A stretch of 64,000 bases of DNA from Ornithodoros turicata (GCF_037126465.1 NC_088203.1:88784668-88848667), one strand, 5' to 3'; shown: positions 32,116 to 43,971, counted from the first letter of the stretch. Program-made: numbers and translations. Notes: generated by a model from the letters alone, not told the origin.

Positions 32116-34589
32116 CACTTTGATGCTGAGAATACGAGAGCCCACTCCAGGACGTTCCTACAGTGTTGCGATCTCGGTTGTGCATAAGTCCAGAAATGCC
32201 ACAATTTTCCTAAAAAAATTCATTGACCTTTCTGCTACAGGAGAAGCGAAGAGGCGGCAGAATAATTGTCGTCAGAACATTCGCAACTTTAACTCGGCCC
32301 TGGCAATGGCTTCAATGGCTGCCTGAGTTTTCCTTCGAAGAGGACACAGTCGCTAGTATAAAATGCGTCATTCCGTTGGTCCACTCCACCCGTGTGTATC
32401 GTGCGTTCTTCCCACGGGAGTAGACGGATAGCATGCCAATTTGAAGAACTAGAGGTTCAATTGGAAAGGCCACTATTCCAGTGTTGTCTCCATTTGTGAT
32501 GCCAAATTCAGCAGGCTACTTCACGGTTGACAGTTCCTGCAGCAATTCGCCGTCACTCGTATGACAAGATCAAGCAGATCAAGTACCAGATGACGCACAA
32601 AAGCAGCCCAACCTCCCGAAGAAGCCATAAAGGCGTGTCGACACTTATCGCGAGCTTCGAGACTACTTCAGTGAAGTTGTCAGTGGTCCACGCGGAAGGG
32701 AAACTGTCCTCACTTCGTCCTCTCAAGGCGGCTCAAAGAAGGTCACGGCTTTGAAGTACTTCTACGGGTGTTTGTGCAAGGAACTGTGCAGGTGTAAAGT
32801 TCCACATCAATTTCAATTCATATGGATGACCTTTTTACTCAATTCAACAAGACGACTTAGGACGCAAGCTATAGGACTTAAACGGGTTGCGACACTGCGT
32901 CTCATGTTATTCTCGATAAATGTAAAATGCAGTTATTTGCACCGATGTGAACTTGCATTCCAAGCTTTACTGCAAAGGGGATAATAGACGCGTAGGAAAC
33001 CGGCACCGCGTATACAGAATATCATGCAACTCCAACGCCACGGCAGGCGTCTCCGCCAGTGAGGAAGCGCGAGTGGTCACGTGCTTACGACTACCAATAG
33101 AAATGGCCGCAGCTCTGATGTCAGAGCTTGACGAGTACGTGTGTTCAAGAGTTTATATGCACCCTTGCGCCGTCGAGTGAATCTATCAGATAAGTAAAAA
33201 CTGCGTGAGCTGACAGAAAAACAACTGTATTGAATGCGGCCAAGGAGTTGTCTATGCCATCCCTTTAAGTTGATGGTTTCCATAGAGTAGACAGTAGGGT
33301 GCCTGAAAGCAAGACTTTGGGAGCCCTGGCTACGTGAACTGCAAATCCGTCCGGACACCTTCCAACACAGTACAAGGCAGTGTGGGTAGCATTTCCAGAT
33401 TCGGACAAACGGAATTGAGGGCGACCTATTATGACTAGGTTTCCAGAGAAGTATACCTGGTATTCCTGACTGCTGAATATGAACCAGAAGTAAGGAGCCC
33501 TTTTCTTAAGCTATTACCCTCCAAGGTACAGTATATGCGGCGGAGTGTGGCTTCTTTCTCATATTTGAAATGGGCCGTTGACGAACACGTATCTGATCTG
33601 GTTCATGTGTCTCATATGCATATCGTGATTTTCATTTGTGTTGCATTTCATTTCAGCGCCGGTTACGTTTTACCGCCGCCAACTGCGAACTCTGTATGCT
33701 GACAAACTCACTTTGCATCATGACCCAGAAAAGAACTCAGGAGGTGCACATTCGATAAGAATAAATTTCTCTCAGGAACATATACCAGAAATGAAGTTGT
33801 GAAATACTTGTGAAATGCAACATCGCTGGGTTCATATTGTCATCCTCAAAAGCGCGAGAAAAAGAAACAAAGATTGAAATATGGCAGTGGTACGTGCACT
33901 CTTACTTGGCGACAAAACACTATTTTTTGCTCACGATTCAATGAGTATACATCTGAGATAGCGAAACGCTGCCTGCCGTTAGCCTTGCTTGCAGATCAGT
34001 TCCTAACACAGACATTATTCCCAACAAAGACAGTTCCTTTAGACATCCTACCCGCAGCTTTGTTTCTTATGGCACTTACCCGATTTGGTACCTCGGGAAC
34101 AGTATCTTGGATAGCTGATCATGCGAGCCACGCGTTTTAAAGCAGACAACGTGTTACGCAAGAAACTCATTTTACCTAGCGTTGCCCGATGACACTCGAC
34201 ACGCTGCCTGTGACACGAGCGACGTTAACGATGTGCATCTCAGGTGTCGTTAACGTCACCGTCCGCTCGAGTGACACTCTTGGTGTCTTCGTTGATCATA
34301 ACACTCGACATGACGAGGAGGAGGTTCTATTTCATCGGCGTGGTGCATTAAACTCTGTTCTCTTAGACCCTACACGACGACATTAAGGGTGCTTTACATT
34401 CAAGACCGCGATGATAATGAGTGTGTTGTTCCGGAAAGTGTGCGACAGACACCTGGTAACGAAAGCACTTTGCGTCACAAGCACCGACGCCGCCATACTT
34501 GAAGAACAAAGAAGATTTTGTTTTAAAAGTTTTTGTTTGCTTTTAAAGGTTTACCCTGAAGTTATGAACCCCTAATTATCCCAGTGCAA
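32116..34589. other. No recognisable gene
   Basis: Short plus ORFs (70-90 codons) in tandem have no recognisable domain. A stretch near 34170-34330 is rich in short inverted words (GTTAACG/CGTTAAC). Nothing is supported. Confidence 0.3.
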
Positions 34590-34834
34590 CGGACCTTTTC
34601 CGACTAAGCATATGCGCATGCTCATCTATCTGCAGGCGGCTGCAGTGTAATTTTCGAGTAGATAATCGGTGTCAAGATGGCGCGGACGTTCGAGGCCGAC
34701 ACTAGCCGACGCTTTGTATTCGTAATTAGTACAATACGCTTTCACTCTTTCCGCATTCTTTTTGCAATGGACCTTTCCCGGGTAAGCGTATGCGAATGTG
34801 CAGCCACCTGCGGGCGACTGCCGTGTTTATTGGG

Positions 34835-35262
34835 GGTGGGGGTAGGGTTGCCACCTTTCGGAGTGAAAAATACCGGCTGGGGGAGAGGAGGTGGAATAGA
34901 TGGAAAGGGGGAAAGGTTCGTGGGAAGGGGAAAGCGGGTGAGGGACGTTCTAGCTGGCTGGACACAACCACCAACAGCTTTGCACAACCACTGCTCTTGT
35001 CCCTTCCAAACACAAGATGTAGTGAATAACAATGAATAACTAAGAAAACGACTGGTGACTGTGGAGTTGGGTCTGTGCTCCAGATTTATTCAAGCTGTAG
35101 TGGAACGAAGGGAAAACCCTGTAAAAGCCCCTATGAAAGGTCTTGAGCCAGAAATACCGGCAAAAGGCTGCCGGTATCACCTTCCTACCGGCAACCAGCA
35201 GAGCGCGCAAATAACCGGCCGTGCCGGTATAATACCGGCCTGGTGGGAACCCTAGGTGGGGG
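34835..35262. mobile_element. hAT-like non-autonomous element, CCGG-saturated
   Basis: The element proper is 34843-35254 (412 bp). It starts TAGGGTTGCCACC and ends with the reverse complement of TAGGGTTCCCACC. It is flanked on both sides by GGTGGGGG (8 of 8). The right 110 bp are crowded with CCGGT/ACCGG words. The next tandem unit keeps the uninterrupted site near 35440-35455. No transposase is present. The exact duplication fixes the ends. Confidence 0.88.
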
Positions 35263-35639
35263 TGGGGTAGATAATCGGTTTCAAGGCTACGCAGCCGTTC
35301 GAGGCCGACATTTGCCGACGCTTTGTATTCGTAATTAGTACAATACCCTTTCACTCTTTCCGCATTCTTTTTGCAATGGACCTTTCCCGGGTAAGCGTAT
35401 AAGCATGTGCAGCCACCTGCGGGTTACTGCCATGTTTATTGGGGAGGGGGGGAGATAATCGGTTTCAAGGCTACGTAGACGTTTGTGGTCAACATTTGAC
35501 GGTGCTCTGTACTGGTAATCAGTAGAACGCGCATTCACTCTTTCCACGTTCTTCTTACAAATTTTTCTTGCTACGTTCCCACGCAATGTGCCAGTCCGAA
35601 AAGCATCCCATGCTTATAGACCTCTACCCGAGAAACATC

Positions 35640-35960
35640 ATCATGATGTTGGTAGACAGACTGAAAACGAAACAAATCGGAAGGGGAGGGCTCGGCCTCC
35701 CCATCGGCACTTGTTCGCTGCGTCCGATTGAAGGAAAAGTATAGCACAGAAGGTAGCGTCTCTGAAGTAGAGTCCCTTTCAAGGACCACCGTAATTCCCT
35801 GACGACCGTAGCTCTCGGAAGCGACCTTGTCCGCCGTAGCTTGGAGCGTAGTTCAAGTCTACCAAATTGGTGGCGCTGTCGAACACTATGACGTCATTTG
35901 TTTACAAACAGGGAGAGTCTATAGTGGGAAAGATACGACGCTCGACATTCCGCCGCAAGG
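35640..35960 (-). repeat. Repeat shared with 40.72-40.98 kb (LINE C-associated)
   Basis: The two regions share GCACTTGTTCGCTGC, AAGGACCAC/AGGGACCAT, GCGACCTTGT, CACTATGACG and ACAAACAGGGAGA in the same order. At 40.4 kb this lies next to a LINE ORF C-terminus. Here a 72-codon minus frame overlaps it without a clear domain. Confidence 0.55.
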
Positions 35961-36060
35961 GCAGACGCGAATATGGAAGTGGTCCATTGTTCTCTTGCTA
36001 CTTTCTCACGTGACGTGATAGTCCGAAATGCGCCCCTGGCTCATTTGGATTTAAAATACG

Positions 36061-36117
36061 AAGTTTTGCATCCCGACGCCAGGGTCATGTTGGCCCTGCC
36101 GTCGGGATGCAAAACTT
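36061..36117. repeat. 24-bp palindrome with 9-nt loop
   Basis: Arms 36061-36084 and 36094-36117 pair with one mismatch (AAGTTTTGCATCCCGACG on the left). It lies in the tandem block, where a related sequence near 36620 lacks the second arm. Confidence 0.85.
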
Positions 36118-36297
36118 AGTAGACGAGAATGCCCCATTCCAGAGAGCTGTTCAGTGAGCCCAATGAACCATTTCCATGTACGTATCACCCCTGCCGTCGG
36201 AATAGAAAACGTCGTATGTTAACTGCAAATGAGCGATGGGCGCTTTTCGGACTGAGCATGCGCACGTTCTTACTTGGAAAAGGTTCATTCCATAGCA

Positions 36298-36372
36298 AGT
36301 GGAATAGCAAGCCGACCTTTGTCTGCCTGACCTTTCGTTTTTCATTTCATAAACTTCCATACCCTCCCACAC
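36298..36372 (+). mobile_element. LINE family B 3' end fragment
   Basis: GGAATAGCAAGCCGACCTTT, then CTGACCTTTCG and an ending ATACCCTCCC, matches the family B 3' UTR. No coding part is attached. Confidence 0.5.
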
Positions 36373-36650
36373 ACACAACGGGCCTCTTCTGGGTAAGTAT
36401 ATGCGCATGCTCAGCCACGGCTGCCACGTTTTGGGGTAGGCAGTCGGTGTCCAGGTTGCACAGGCGTTCGAGGCCGACACTTGAAGACGGTCTGTACTCG
36501 TAATCAATTCATACGCTTTCACTCTTTCCCCATTCTTTTTGCAATCATTTCTTGCTATTTTCCCACGCGACGTGGCAGTCCGACAAGTGCCCCTCACCCA
36601 TTTAGGGTTAAAATACGAGGTTTTTTTATCCCAACACCATAGAGCCCACA

Positions 36651-37684
36651 GTTTGAGATAATTCACACAACACTGGGCACACGACCAATGAGACTGCGAC
36701 GTTGTTATGCATAGCCAGTCGGCCAATCAGGTGCCTTAACCTTTGGCTGACCTTTCGGTCGGTTCTGGCTACCATCGACTTCTACTGGATTTCCACGCCT
36801 GCCGCCGTAATCCGGTCTTCAAAACAAAGAAACATTTATTTGATACAAAGCGCTGATTCAAAGATATGTTACATGGGTGCACTGTGAATATAATGTCCAC
36901 TGTGTTGCTCAAACATTGTAACCAACTTCGAACTTGAAGCAAAAGGAACATACCGTTCAATTCCTAATAACGAGCCAGTCTCAAAAGTGCGTAACAATTT
37001 CACGATCTACGCATCTTCTTTCGCTGCTTGCAGTGCAACGTAGCGGAAAACGATTGCGTGGCACGTAATGTAATACTGTCTTTGTTGTCAGTCCTCGAAA
37101 TCCCACGGCGCTCGAACATGTTCTTCACTCTCTAATCGCTCCAACTCATGAAGCGTTCCAGTTTCGCTGTTGACAGACCTTACGTGTGATAATAGTTGTA
37201 GAAGTGCAAGAGTGCAGGCGAGCTGGTACATTGTAAAACGACGATAAAACCAGAGACACGGAACAGAAAAAAAGGACAACACGGAAACAGGAACAGGAAA
37301 CAGCACAACACTCGTAGAATCACGCTGACGCATAAACCCGCGAACATATTTCTACAAACTCTTCTGTCGATTGACAGCTCCTAAACACGGAACACAGGAG
37401 GACGCCGTGCTGGCCGTGTCGTGCTATTTCGGAACTATGCTGAAACGGTCGCTGGGGCGCTGCACACACATGCGCGTATACAAAATGCGATTTCGAAACA
37501 TTGTCAACCACTCGAAGTACGCGCACAGTATCGGCCAATGAGCTTGCAATATGCTAGGTGGGCGTACTGACACATATTCTACACAGTGGCATCTGCCGGT
37601 ACCTGAGGAGGACCTTGTCGTGGCCAGCTGCAGTATGCGTTTCGTCTTGGAAGGTGCACGTTTGGTGCATCCCGGGACATTATA
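36651..37684. other. No recognisable gene
   Basis: Minus ORFs at 37088-37333 and 37424-37843 have no recognisable domain. Confidence 0.3.
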
Positions 37685-37907
37685 GTCAGTGACAACACAA
37701 GTCATACGCTTGACACCGCCCCCACACAAGAATCGCTCCGCGCACGCGAATGTAGTGCGGCGCGGCCCAGTGTGGGTTGAGGGGAGAGAGAGAGCCGGCA
37801 CTACATCGCGAAGCGGGGGCGTCGTGCAAAGGCTGGTAGCCAATCGCAGGAGGCTTCCACGGATGAGTGGGCGGTCCCAATTGTACTACTTAAGTTGTCA
37901 CTGACTA
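37683..37907. mobile_element. MITE, 221 bp, TA-flanked
   Basis: The element proper is 37685-37905. It starts GTCAGTGACAAC and ends with the exact reverse complement. TA is on both sides. The arms continue with AAGT and GACCGCCC/CACCGCCC blocks for about 45 bp. TA flanks suggest the Tc1/mariner superfamily. No coding capacity. Confidence 0.8.
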
Positions 37908-38833
37908 TGTAATGTAAACCGGGCATCCGTACAAATCGCCTGGTTGCGAGGTTTTTGCGCACAGCAATGATAAAAAGCGACCTTCACGGCTTTCATCTTC
38001 AGGCTATTCCCGTCCGGAGAGCGTGAGCAATGGCGTAGGAGCAGGCGGCACGGATACGCCGAGAAAGAGAAAGACCAACAGAGGCGTACATCGCACATAT
38101 ATTTCTCACAGGTTACAACCGTTGCAACAGTTTAAACGGAACTTATCAGGGGTTGCTGTTTTTCCTGTTTGCTGTTAGGGGTGTGTTTCAAAACAGGTCT
38201 AGTCGTAATTCGTAACCTGTCTCAAACGCGCTTACGTATTACTTCCATATCACGTGATATCTGTCCGTCAATCCGAGGCCGGCTAACACTTTGTCCTCGG
38301 CGAACGTAAGTGGCCGCCACCGTTCAGTTTCTATAAGTGTCCAAAATTTATTAGTACGAAAATTACGAAGAACCGAGGGATGATGACTTGTGTGTGTCAT
38401 CATCACACAACCGAGCTCTACATGGTGCTATCTTAAAACATGGTGGTTACATTTCACTTTACAGTCCCAATAAATTACATGTTGGGACTTCCAGCCCATA
38501 TATAGGACTGATACGTGTCTAACATGGGTACGTGTATAGCTGCGAAGGTTTCTCCGCCATTCCTGCGGTTCGAAATGAGTTGTTCTGAACTCAAACGACG
38601 GCGGTGGTGTTTCATTTCTTTTATAGATAGTGGTTTTAGATTAGATATGATTTGGTTATTGCAGAGCTTTTAGCACTGAGATAAAACATGGCCTACTGAA
38701 AAAAGCTTTTAGCAGTAAATGTGAACGCTCAATATGGGTAGATTTTGTGTGAACACTGAGTTATGTAGTGTTTTAAGCGATTTCTTTCATATATTTGTTT
38801 TACGGTGGGATGTATACGGACCACTTTAGTTAT
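37908..38833. other. No recognisable feature
   Basis: Nothing recognised. Confidence 0.4.
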
Positions 38834-39057
38834 GACCACCAAGAAACAGCTTTATTTTAGGATGATGAATGGGGAGTTCCATCGCCAGGCACGATACTCT
38901 ACCCCACTGCTGGTGGTGATGTGGGGAATGAAATAAAGAGCCCCTTCACAATAAAGATCGAAGTCCGATTGTGTCTCGAAAGGTGAAAGAGCTTTGAGCG
39001 TAGAGCGTAGGTGGGCTGGATGCGGCCAGGGAACAAGCAATTTTGAAAGGACCACCA
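38834..39057 (-). mobile_element. LINE family A 3' end with TSD
   Basis: A 208-bp insert (38842-39049) contains only the family A 3' UTR and a few codons. GACCACCA is repeated exactly on both sides (38834-38841, 39050-39057). The (GTT)n tail is nearly lost (AAACAGC at the left end). Confidence 0.85.
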
Positions 39058-40294
39058 CAACATATAGTGCCATATAGACGCTAAGTTAAGAACGAATAAT
39101 TTGATACGTCTTGTATCTGTTCCGGTGTTCTGTTTTCTGCACGTTAGCTTTCTTGTTCACATAATCTAGTTCACTGTGCAAATTACAAACGTCTGTTAAG
39201 GAGAACATTATCTTTAAATATGTTGTAGGATATGTTATAATATCTGGCTGTTCTTTAAACGGACAACGTCTAAAGCCAATCAAGAGAAACTTATTTACGT
39301 TTGATGAGCAACTGTACCTGAATGACATTTTGGTTTCGGAAGTTTTTCCTGTAACTAAATTACATCCTGAGTCACGTAACTGTAGCGTAATTAGCTCTTC
39401 TGAATAACTTATACTAAACCCATGAATATCCCCAATCATCGTCATCAAATAAAGTTGTCGTTACTACAAAAGAGACGAGGTGGTGGTGGTGGTGGTGGTC
39501 GTGTGTGTGGGGGTGGGGGGGGGGTAGTAGTAGTAGTAGGTACTAAAAGAGAGGAGAAGTAACGAACAAGTGTGTTGTATGTCACTTGTGTCCACGTTGT
39601 TCTTCGTGTCAAGGAGAATGTGATACGACACAGTTCTTCTCATTACAAAGACAGCTTAGATCATTTCCGGGCAAAATCCGCTGATGCTGTGTGTTGCAAC
39701 CTCTATATCCTACTTGCAAATTCTGCACTCGTCGCTCATCTGCAGTTGAAGAGTTGCAACGAAATTTTCATATTCAAAGCTGGCTTCTTCTTACATAGAG
39801 GGAAAGAATGCACATATACATACTTAATCGCACACAGGCTGCGCGTATACATAAAACTGTGCCAACTTTGAAGGCGACAAGGAAAAAGACGAAGGAGCTT
39901 CTTCGGCACTTTATCATGGTAATGTTGAAGCCCGTCTTGCCTTGTGTTATGCTCATACATTCCCGTCTGGCACGTATCGAAACGTGCTCCCCTTGCGCGC
40001 GCCATCGACAGCCGAAGGTATATACTGTACAATATTACCCTTCTTGTGCAAGGAATGCTTTCATGCTGGTAAGGGTGTCTCCCTTCAAAAGCGTTTAAAT
40101 CGTTGGCATGCAATATGAAAACGAAACCTGAAAAAAAAAAAAAGTACGTTCAAGATCGGAATTTTACTGTACGCATCAAGACATTGTTTCCAGACGTACG
40201 CCTTGTTCGAAACTGGGTCAACAGTGACGTCGACTTTGTTTCCTTCGCATCTTTTTCAGCGCTCTCATATTGCTGGTATCTATAGCTTCTACTA
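39058..40294. other. No gene seen; (GGT)n and (TAG)n tracts
   Basis: A (GGT)n, G-run and (TAG)n compound tract lies at 39479-39540. ORFs of 99-125 codons around 39086-40113 have no recognisable domain. Confidence 0.35.
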
Positions 40295-40535
40295 TAGAGA
40301 TGGGACGAACCCAGAATTTTCCGAATGCGGATCCCAATACGAATCCAAGGAGGTTCGTGAATCCAGGAATCTTACGAATCTCGAATATTATGATCTCTCG
40401 AATCCTTTCTTATGAAAGAGTTTAAAACGCCTGGGGAAAAAACGGTTCAAAAAGTGTCTGAAGCAGAATTTCGTAACTTTGTTTAATGAAAAACAAATTA
40501 AATAACAGTTCACTTTCAGGAAAAAATTCAGGGGT
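40295..40535. mobile_element. GAATC-saturated element, second copy
   Basis: It is collinear with the first element at 29198-30228: CAGAATTTTCCG, TACGAATCTCGAATNTT, CGAATCCTTTCTT, CAAAAAGTGT, then CAGAATTTCG and CTTTGTTTAATGAAAAAC. It lacks the insertions seen in the first copy. Its right part is replaced by LINE sequence. Confidence 0.6.
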
Positions 40536-40980
40536 GTCCAATCTGTGACAGTCGAGGAGAAGGTGTGGAACATCAGCTTCAACAGCGCAAGTGGGGCATT
40601 TAGGCGACTGGGGAAGACCCATTTTACAGAGAACTACAGGTGTCCTGGCGGCATTAAGGCATAGTCGGTGTAGAATGGACGTTTCTTGACGCGAGCAGTG
40701 GTGTGTGGCAACGAAATCCATCGACGGGTCGATAGACCGGAGATGGTCGTTCAGCCGGGCACTTGTTCGCTGCCTATTGAAAGAAAAGTAGGACGAAGGT
40801 CGCGTCCCTTCCAGGGACCATCGTAATCCCATCAAGACCGTGGGTCTTGGGGCGCGACCTTGTTTCGCCTCTAGCTTCGAGTGTAGGGCAACTCTAGCAA
40901 ACTAGTGGCGTTGTCGCACACTATGACGCTGTTCGTTCACAAACAGGGAGATGTCCATTAATGAGAACGTGACTGAGGAA
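40422..40980 (-). mobile_element. LINE family C, C-terminal ORF part
   Basis: The minus-strand frame (40835-40422) contains LHRLCLNAARTPVVLCKMG and CPTCAVEADVPHLLLDC. This is the zinc-knuckle-like region that follows RNase H in several arthropod LINE clades, with the spacing C-x2-C...H-x4-C. It diverges from family A (CTTCGLPATIRHILEDC). The frame runs on beyond similarity at its C-terminal end. It shares the 40.72-40.98 kb part with 35.64-35.96 kb. Confidence 0.65.
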
Positions 40981-41782
40981 GACGTCAGCGCGAATATGCG
41001 CATTGAATAAAACTGTATGGATACACGATACAAGTACAGTGCCATTCTTCAGAGACACCCACGGCAATTACAGGGGATGGAAACGTCTTGTACTGTTCAC
41101 AACCCACTTGTCTGTAATCTCAATTTCGTGGCGGAACGATCCCTAATGGCGGTGTCACACACCATGCAGCTATATTAGTCCCGAAGGGGAGGCCAGCAGA
41201 CAATGCAGGCAGCGCAATGCATTGCAGGGAGATTGTACCCCTGAGTTTACCTCCCCTGATAGGTGGTGACGGGTTTGCACGTCTCCCCTCGGAAATGGGT
41301 ATGGTATACCTTCTTCGCGCTCAACACCGTGGATGAGGGGTAGTTGCGCCACAAGCTGCCGATTGCAGTCAGTAGGGAGTTTTAGGAAAACGTAGAAGTT
41401 TAGCGATAACGTTTCCGAAAACATGATAACTCAATCGTATGATTCCTATGGAATGGCTGACGTCACACTGCTGATATCTGATTGACTAACAGCGATACGG
41501 AGTGGTAATCGGAGGGCGCTCACGATTTCCTAAAACCCGCTATTAGTGCGGCGTCGCAAGCAGCAGGTATAAGGATTTTGTCAAGATCCTATCAATAACA
41601 GCTGCTTTGGCTTTCTTTTTTCTTTTAATTGAGTAGCAATGTAACAAACCCAGCAGTGATGCATGAGGTCCACTCATGCGCAGTATACTAAGTCTTTGTG
41701 ATCTCAAGGGAAGCATGTACGACGATGGGCAGATATACGGAAAACGAGAGCGTTGCCTTGACGTGGTCACACAAGCAACTAA
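40981..41782. other. No recognisable feature
   Basis: Nothing recognised. Confidence 0.4.
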
Positions 41783-42436
41783 TGCCCCTGTCACACGTAA
41801 AACTGAACGTCATTTCTAGCGAAAGACATTCGTTCAGTGGCACACGATGACACCAAATGGCATTTCATGAAACTGAGTTTGGGGAGATCATTTGCTTTTC
41901 CCTCTCGCGCCAACGGCGTGCCCTCGACGGCAGAGAGGCAGCAAGATACAACAAACTTAAGCAGCAAAAATGAAAAGAAACACGAATCGAAAGTTATTGC
42001 CCTTTATTTCTGAAATTAAAGAAGGGAGACGTTACGCAATTTTCAAAAACCAGTATCGTTTCCAGTCAACTCGATTCAAGCTGATTCGTGTCATGCCTGA
42101 GCATCATACAGCCGTACTAACCGCCATCTTGCCTGTAGATTGGGATTCGGTTACGTACTTGTCTAGGCTCGTGCTTCCACGATCGTCAAAGCGAAGCAAA
42201 TAGTTTGGCTGATTTAGTTGTGCACACGACATCCATAAATATAGTTTTTAAAGTAGATAATAAAAATTTATACCGATATTCACATATAACGCGGTCAAAC
42301 TATTTCGGGGATCATCATCGTCGTCATTAGTAAATAACATCTTTGCAGTATAGCTCCGTGTCGCTCGAGCAAATGACATTTAACGTGACTGTCATTCGCT
42401 GGGAATCACATTCACTTTGCCGTGAGACAGGGGCAC
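41783..42436. mobile_element. TIR element, about 654 bp
   Basis: The left end TGCCCCTGTCACACG matches the reverse complement of the right end TGCCCCTGTCTCACG. Subterminal GAACGTCATTT/AATGACATTTAACG words follow. The flanks show no agreed duplication. The interior is non-coding (one 77-codon frame without a domain). Confidence 0.6.
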
Positions 42437-43089
42437 CATGCTTCTCTCCTGATCAAACGTAACACAGGTGCAGCGTTTGTTCTGACAGGGTGTCTTTAAT
42501 GTCTGAGGAAATCCACGCTATCACACCGGTCTACATATGCTGCAGAACTTCTGCATTCATTGTCAAGGTTAAATATCTAGACAGACTCCGGTGATAAACC
42601 GCACGTCTGTGGCTTTGCCGAGATCCGCTCTACAAACCAAAGAAAGTCCTCGAATAAGCAATGACCCGCTCGCCCCTTCATTACCATTCTCATTACCATA
42701 TGTGCGCGAGTCGTGACGTTTCCCAACCGTGAAGCCAATTACAGTGAGCGAAAACACCTTTAGGCATATAGTCAGAGCCTACTTGCGCAAGAAAATCGCA
42801 GTATTTTTGTTTGTAGAGTATGGTTCACAATGACTATCTACCTGGGCGACGATTTTGCCTCTCAAATGTGCTTGATTTCAATCTCGAACTACAGTATCCG
42901 ACAGGTACCGCTGAGAGAACGAAAAACCTTTACGTAACTAGCTTGAAGTTACAAAAGTATGTTCTCAGTAAGCGCTAGTCCAGGTATTACCAGGGAGGTT
43001 CTCCACACTCTGCACTTATTTCGTGGAATCCCGTTATACAGAACGTCACCAGCCAGTCTCGTAGATGTTATCCGTGCAGGAAGCTTGGA
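42437..43089. other. No recognisable feature
   Basis: Nothing recognised. Confidence 0.4.
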
Positions 43090-43388
43090 CCGGCGGCATT
43101 GTCGAGAGGGTGAAGACATCCCGCTTGTTGGTGGTAGCCAATTTAGTGCTGAAGACTGGGATGTAGTGGGTTCGAATCCTACCACCGGCTGTGCTGTCTG
43201 AGGTTTTCCCTGGGTTTTCCGAAGACTTTCCAGATGGATGTCGGCACAGTTCCCCCTGAAGTCGGCCCACGACGCATACTAACCCCCTGTTCCCCACTCC
43301 TTCCTGCTGTCCTCTCTCCATCTGTCCATATCTGTACGCCGCTAACAGCCACAGTTGCTTCGCAACGCTCACACAGAATAAAAAAAAA
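43090..43388 (+). mobile_element. tRNA-derived SINE, variant head
   Basis: The core and poly(A) tail are those of the 4167 and 9402 copies. The B box is GGTTCGAATCC. The head differs: CATTGTCGAGAGGGTGAAG with an extra stem between anticodon and B box, more like a class II (Leu/Ser-type) tRNA with a long variable arm. The flanks share CTTGGA (43084-43089, 43389-43394), a short candidate duplication. Confidence 0.75.
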
Positions 43389-43939
43389 CTTGGATGTGAT
43401 ATAGATTGAAATCACACGTTGCATCAAATGGCAGTGTTGCACGTGGTTCGCAACTTCCTCGTCATCAAAGTAGCGCGAAAGATTTGAGTGGTTCGCAATC
43501 TTGACGGGTTTCGCTTTTCATCCTTCTCGATGGTTCCCCTAAAGTTTAGACCAACATCCGCATGAAGTTTAACAGGAAAGCGCTTCATTGATTTTTCTCC
43601 CCGTCGTCCCAGTGGGGGCTCTGCGACGCGTAAAAAAAAAAGAAGGTCGAGGACGACTGGGGCTGATTGGCCGGCCTCGTCGGCTGGAAGAAGCTCTGCC
43701 ATTACGCCGTGAGTGATGGTCCACTGGACTCAGTCAAGCAGCAAGCTGTCGTTAACTGTGATAATGGGTTACATAGTTCCCCTCCTCATCGGATATATCT
43801 CTCTTTTCTGTATGTGTCTTGGTTTTCCCCCACATTTCTCACTTAACGAGGACGACTTATCGACGGGAGTTCGTTAGAGAGGAAGTTATCTACAGTGGTT
43901 TGATAGTTCAATTCAATAAAAGTACAGAAAAATTAAAAA

Positions 43940-43971
<32 letters not shown>

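Larger units (their letters stand above)
34590..36650. repeat. Diverged tandem repeat block (about 190-bp unit)
   Basis: Units share TTCGAGGCCGACA, GTATTCGTAATTAGTACAAT, TTTCACTCTTTCCGCATTCT, TTTTGCAATGGACCTTTCCC and GCAGCCACCTGCGGG. Copies lie at about 34650-34842, 35262-35452, 35453-35570 (partial) and 36390-36560, with more distant pieces at 34585-34660 and 36230-36300. The order of blocks is kept. The first unit is split by the element at 34843-35254. It is an old satellite-like or transposon-derived array. Confidence 0.75.
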
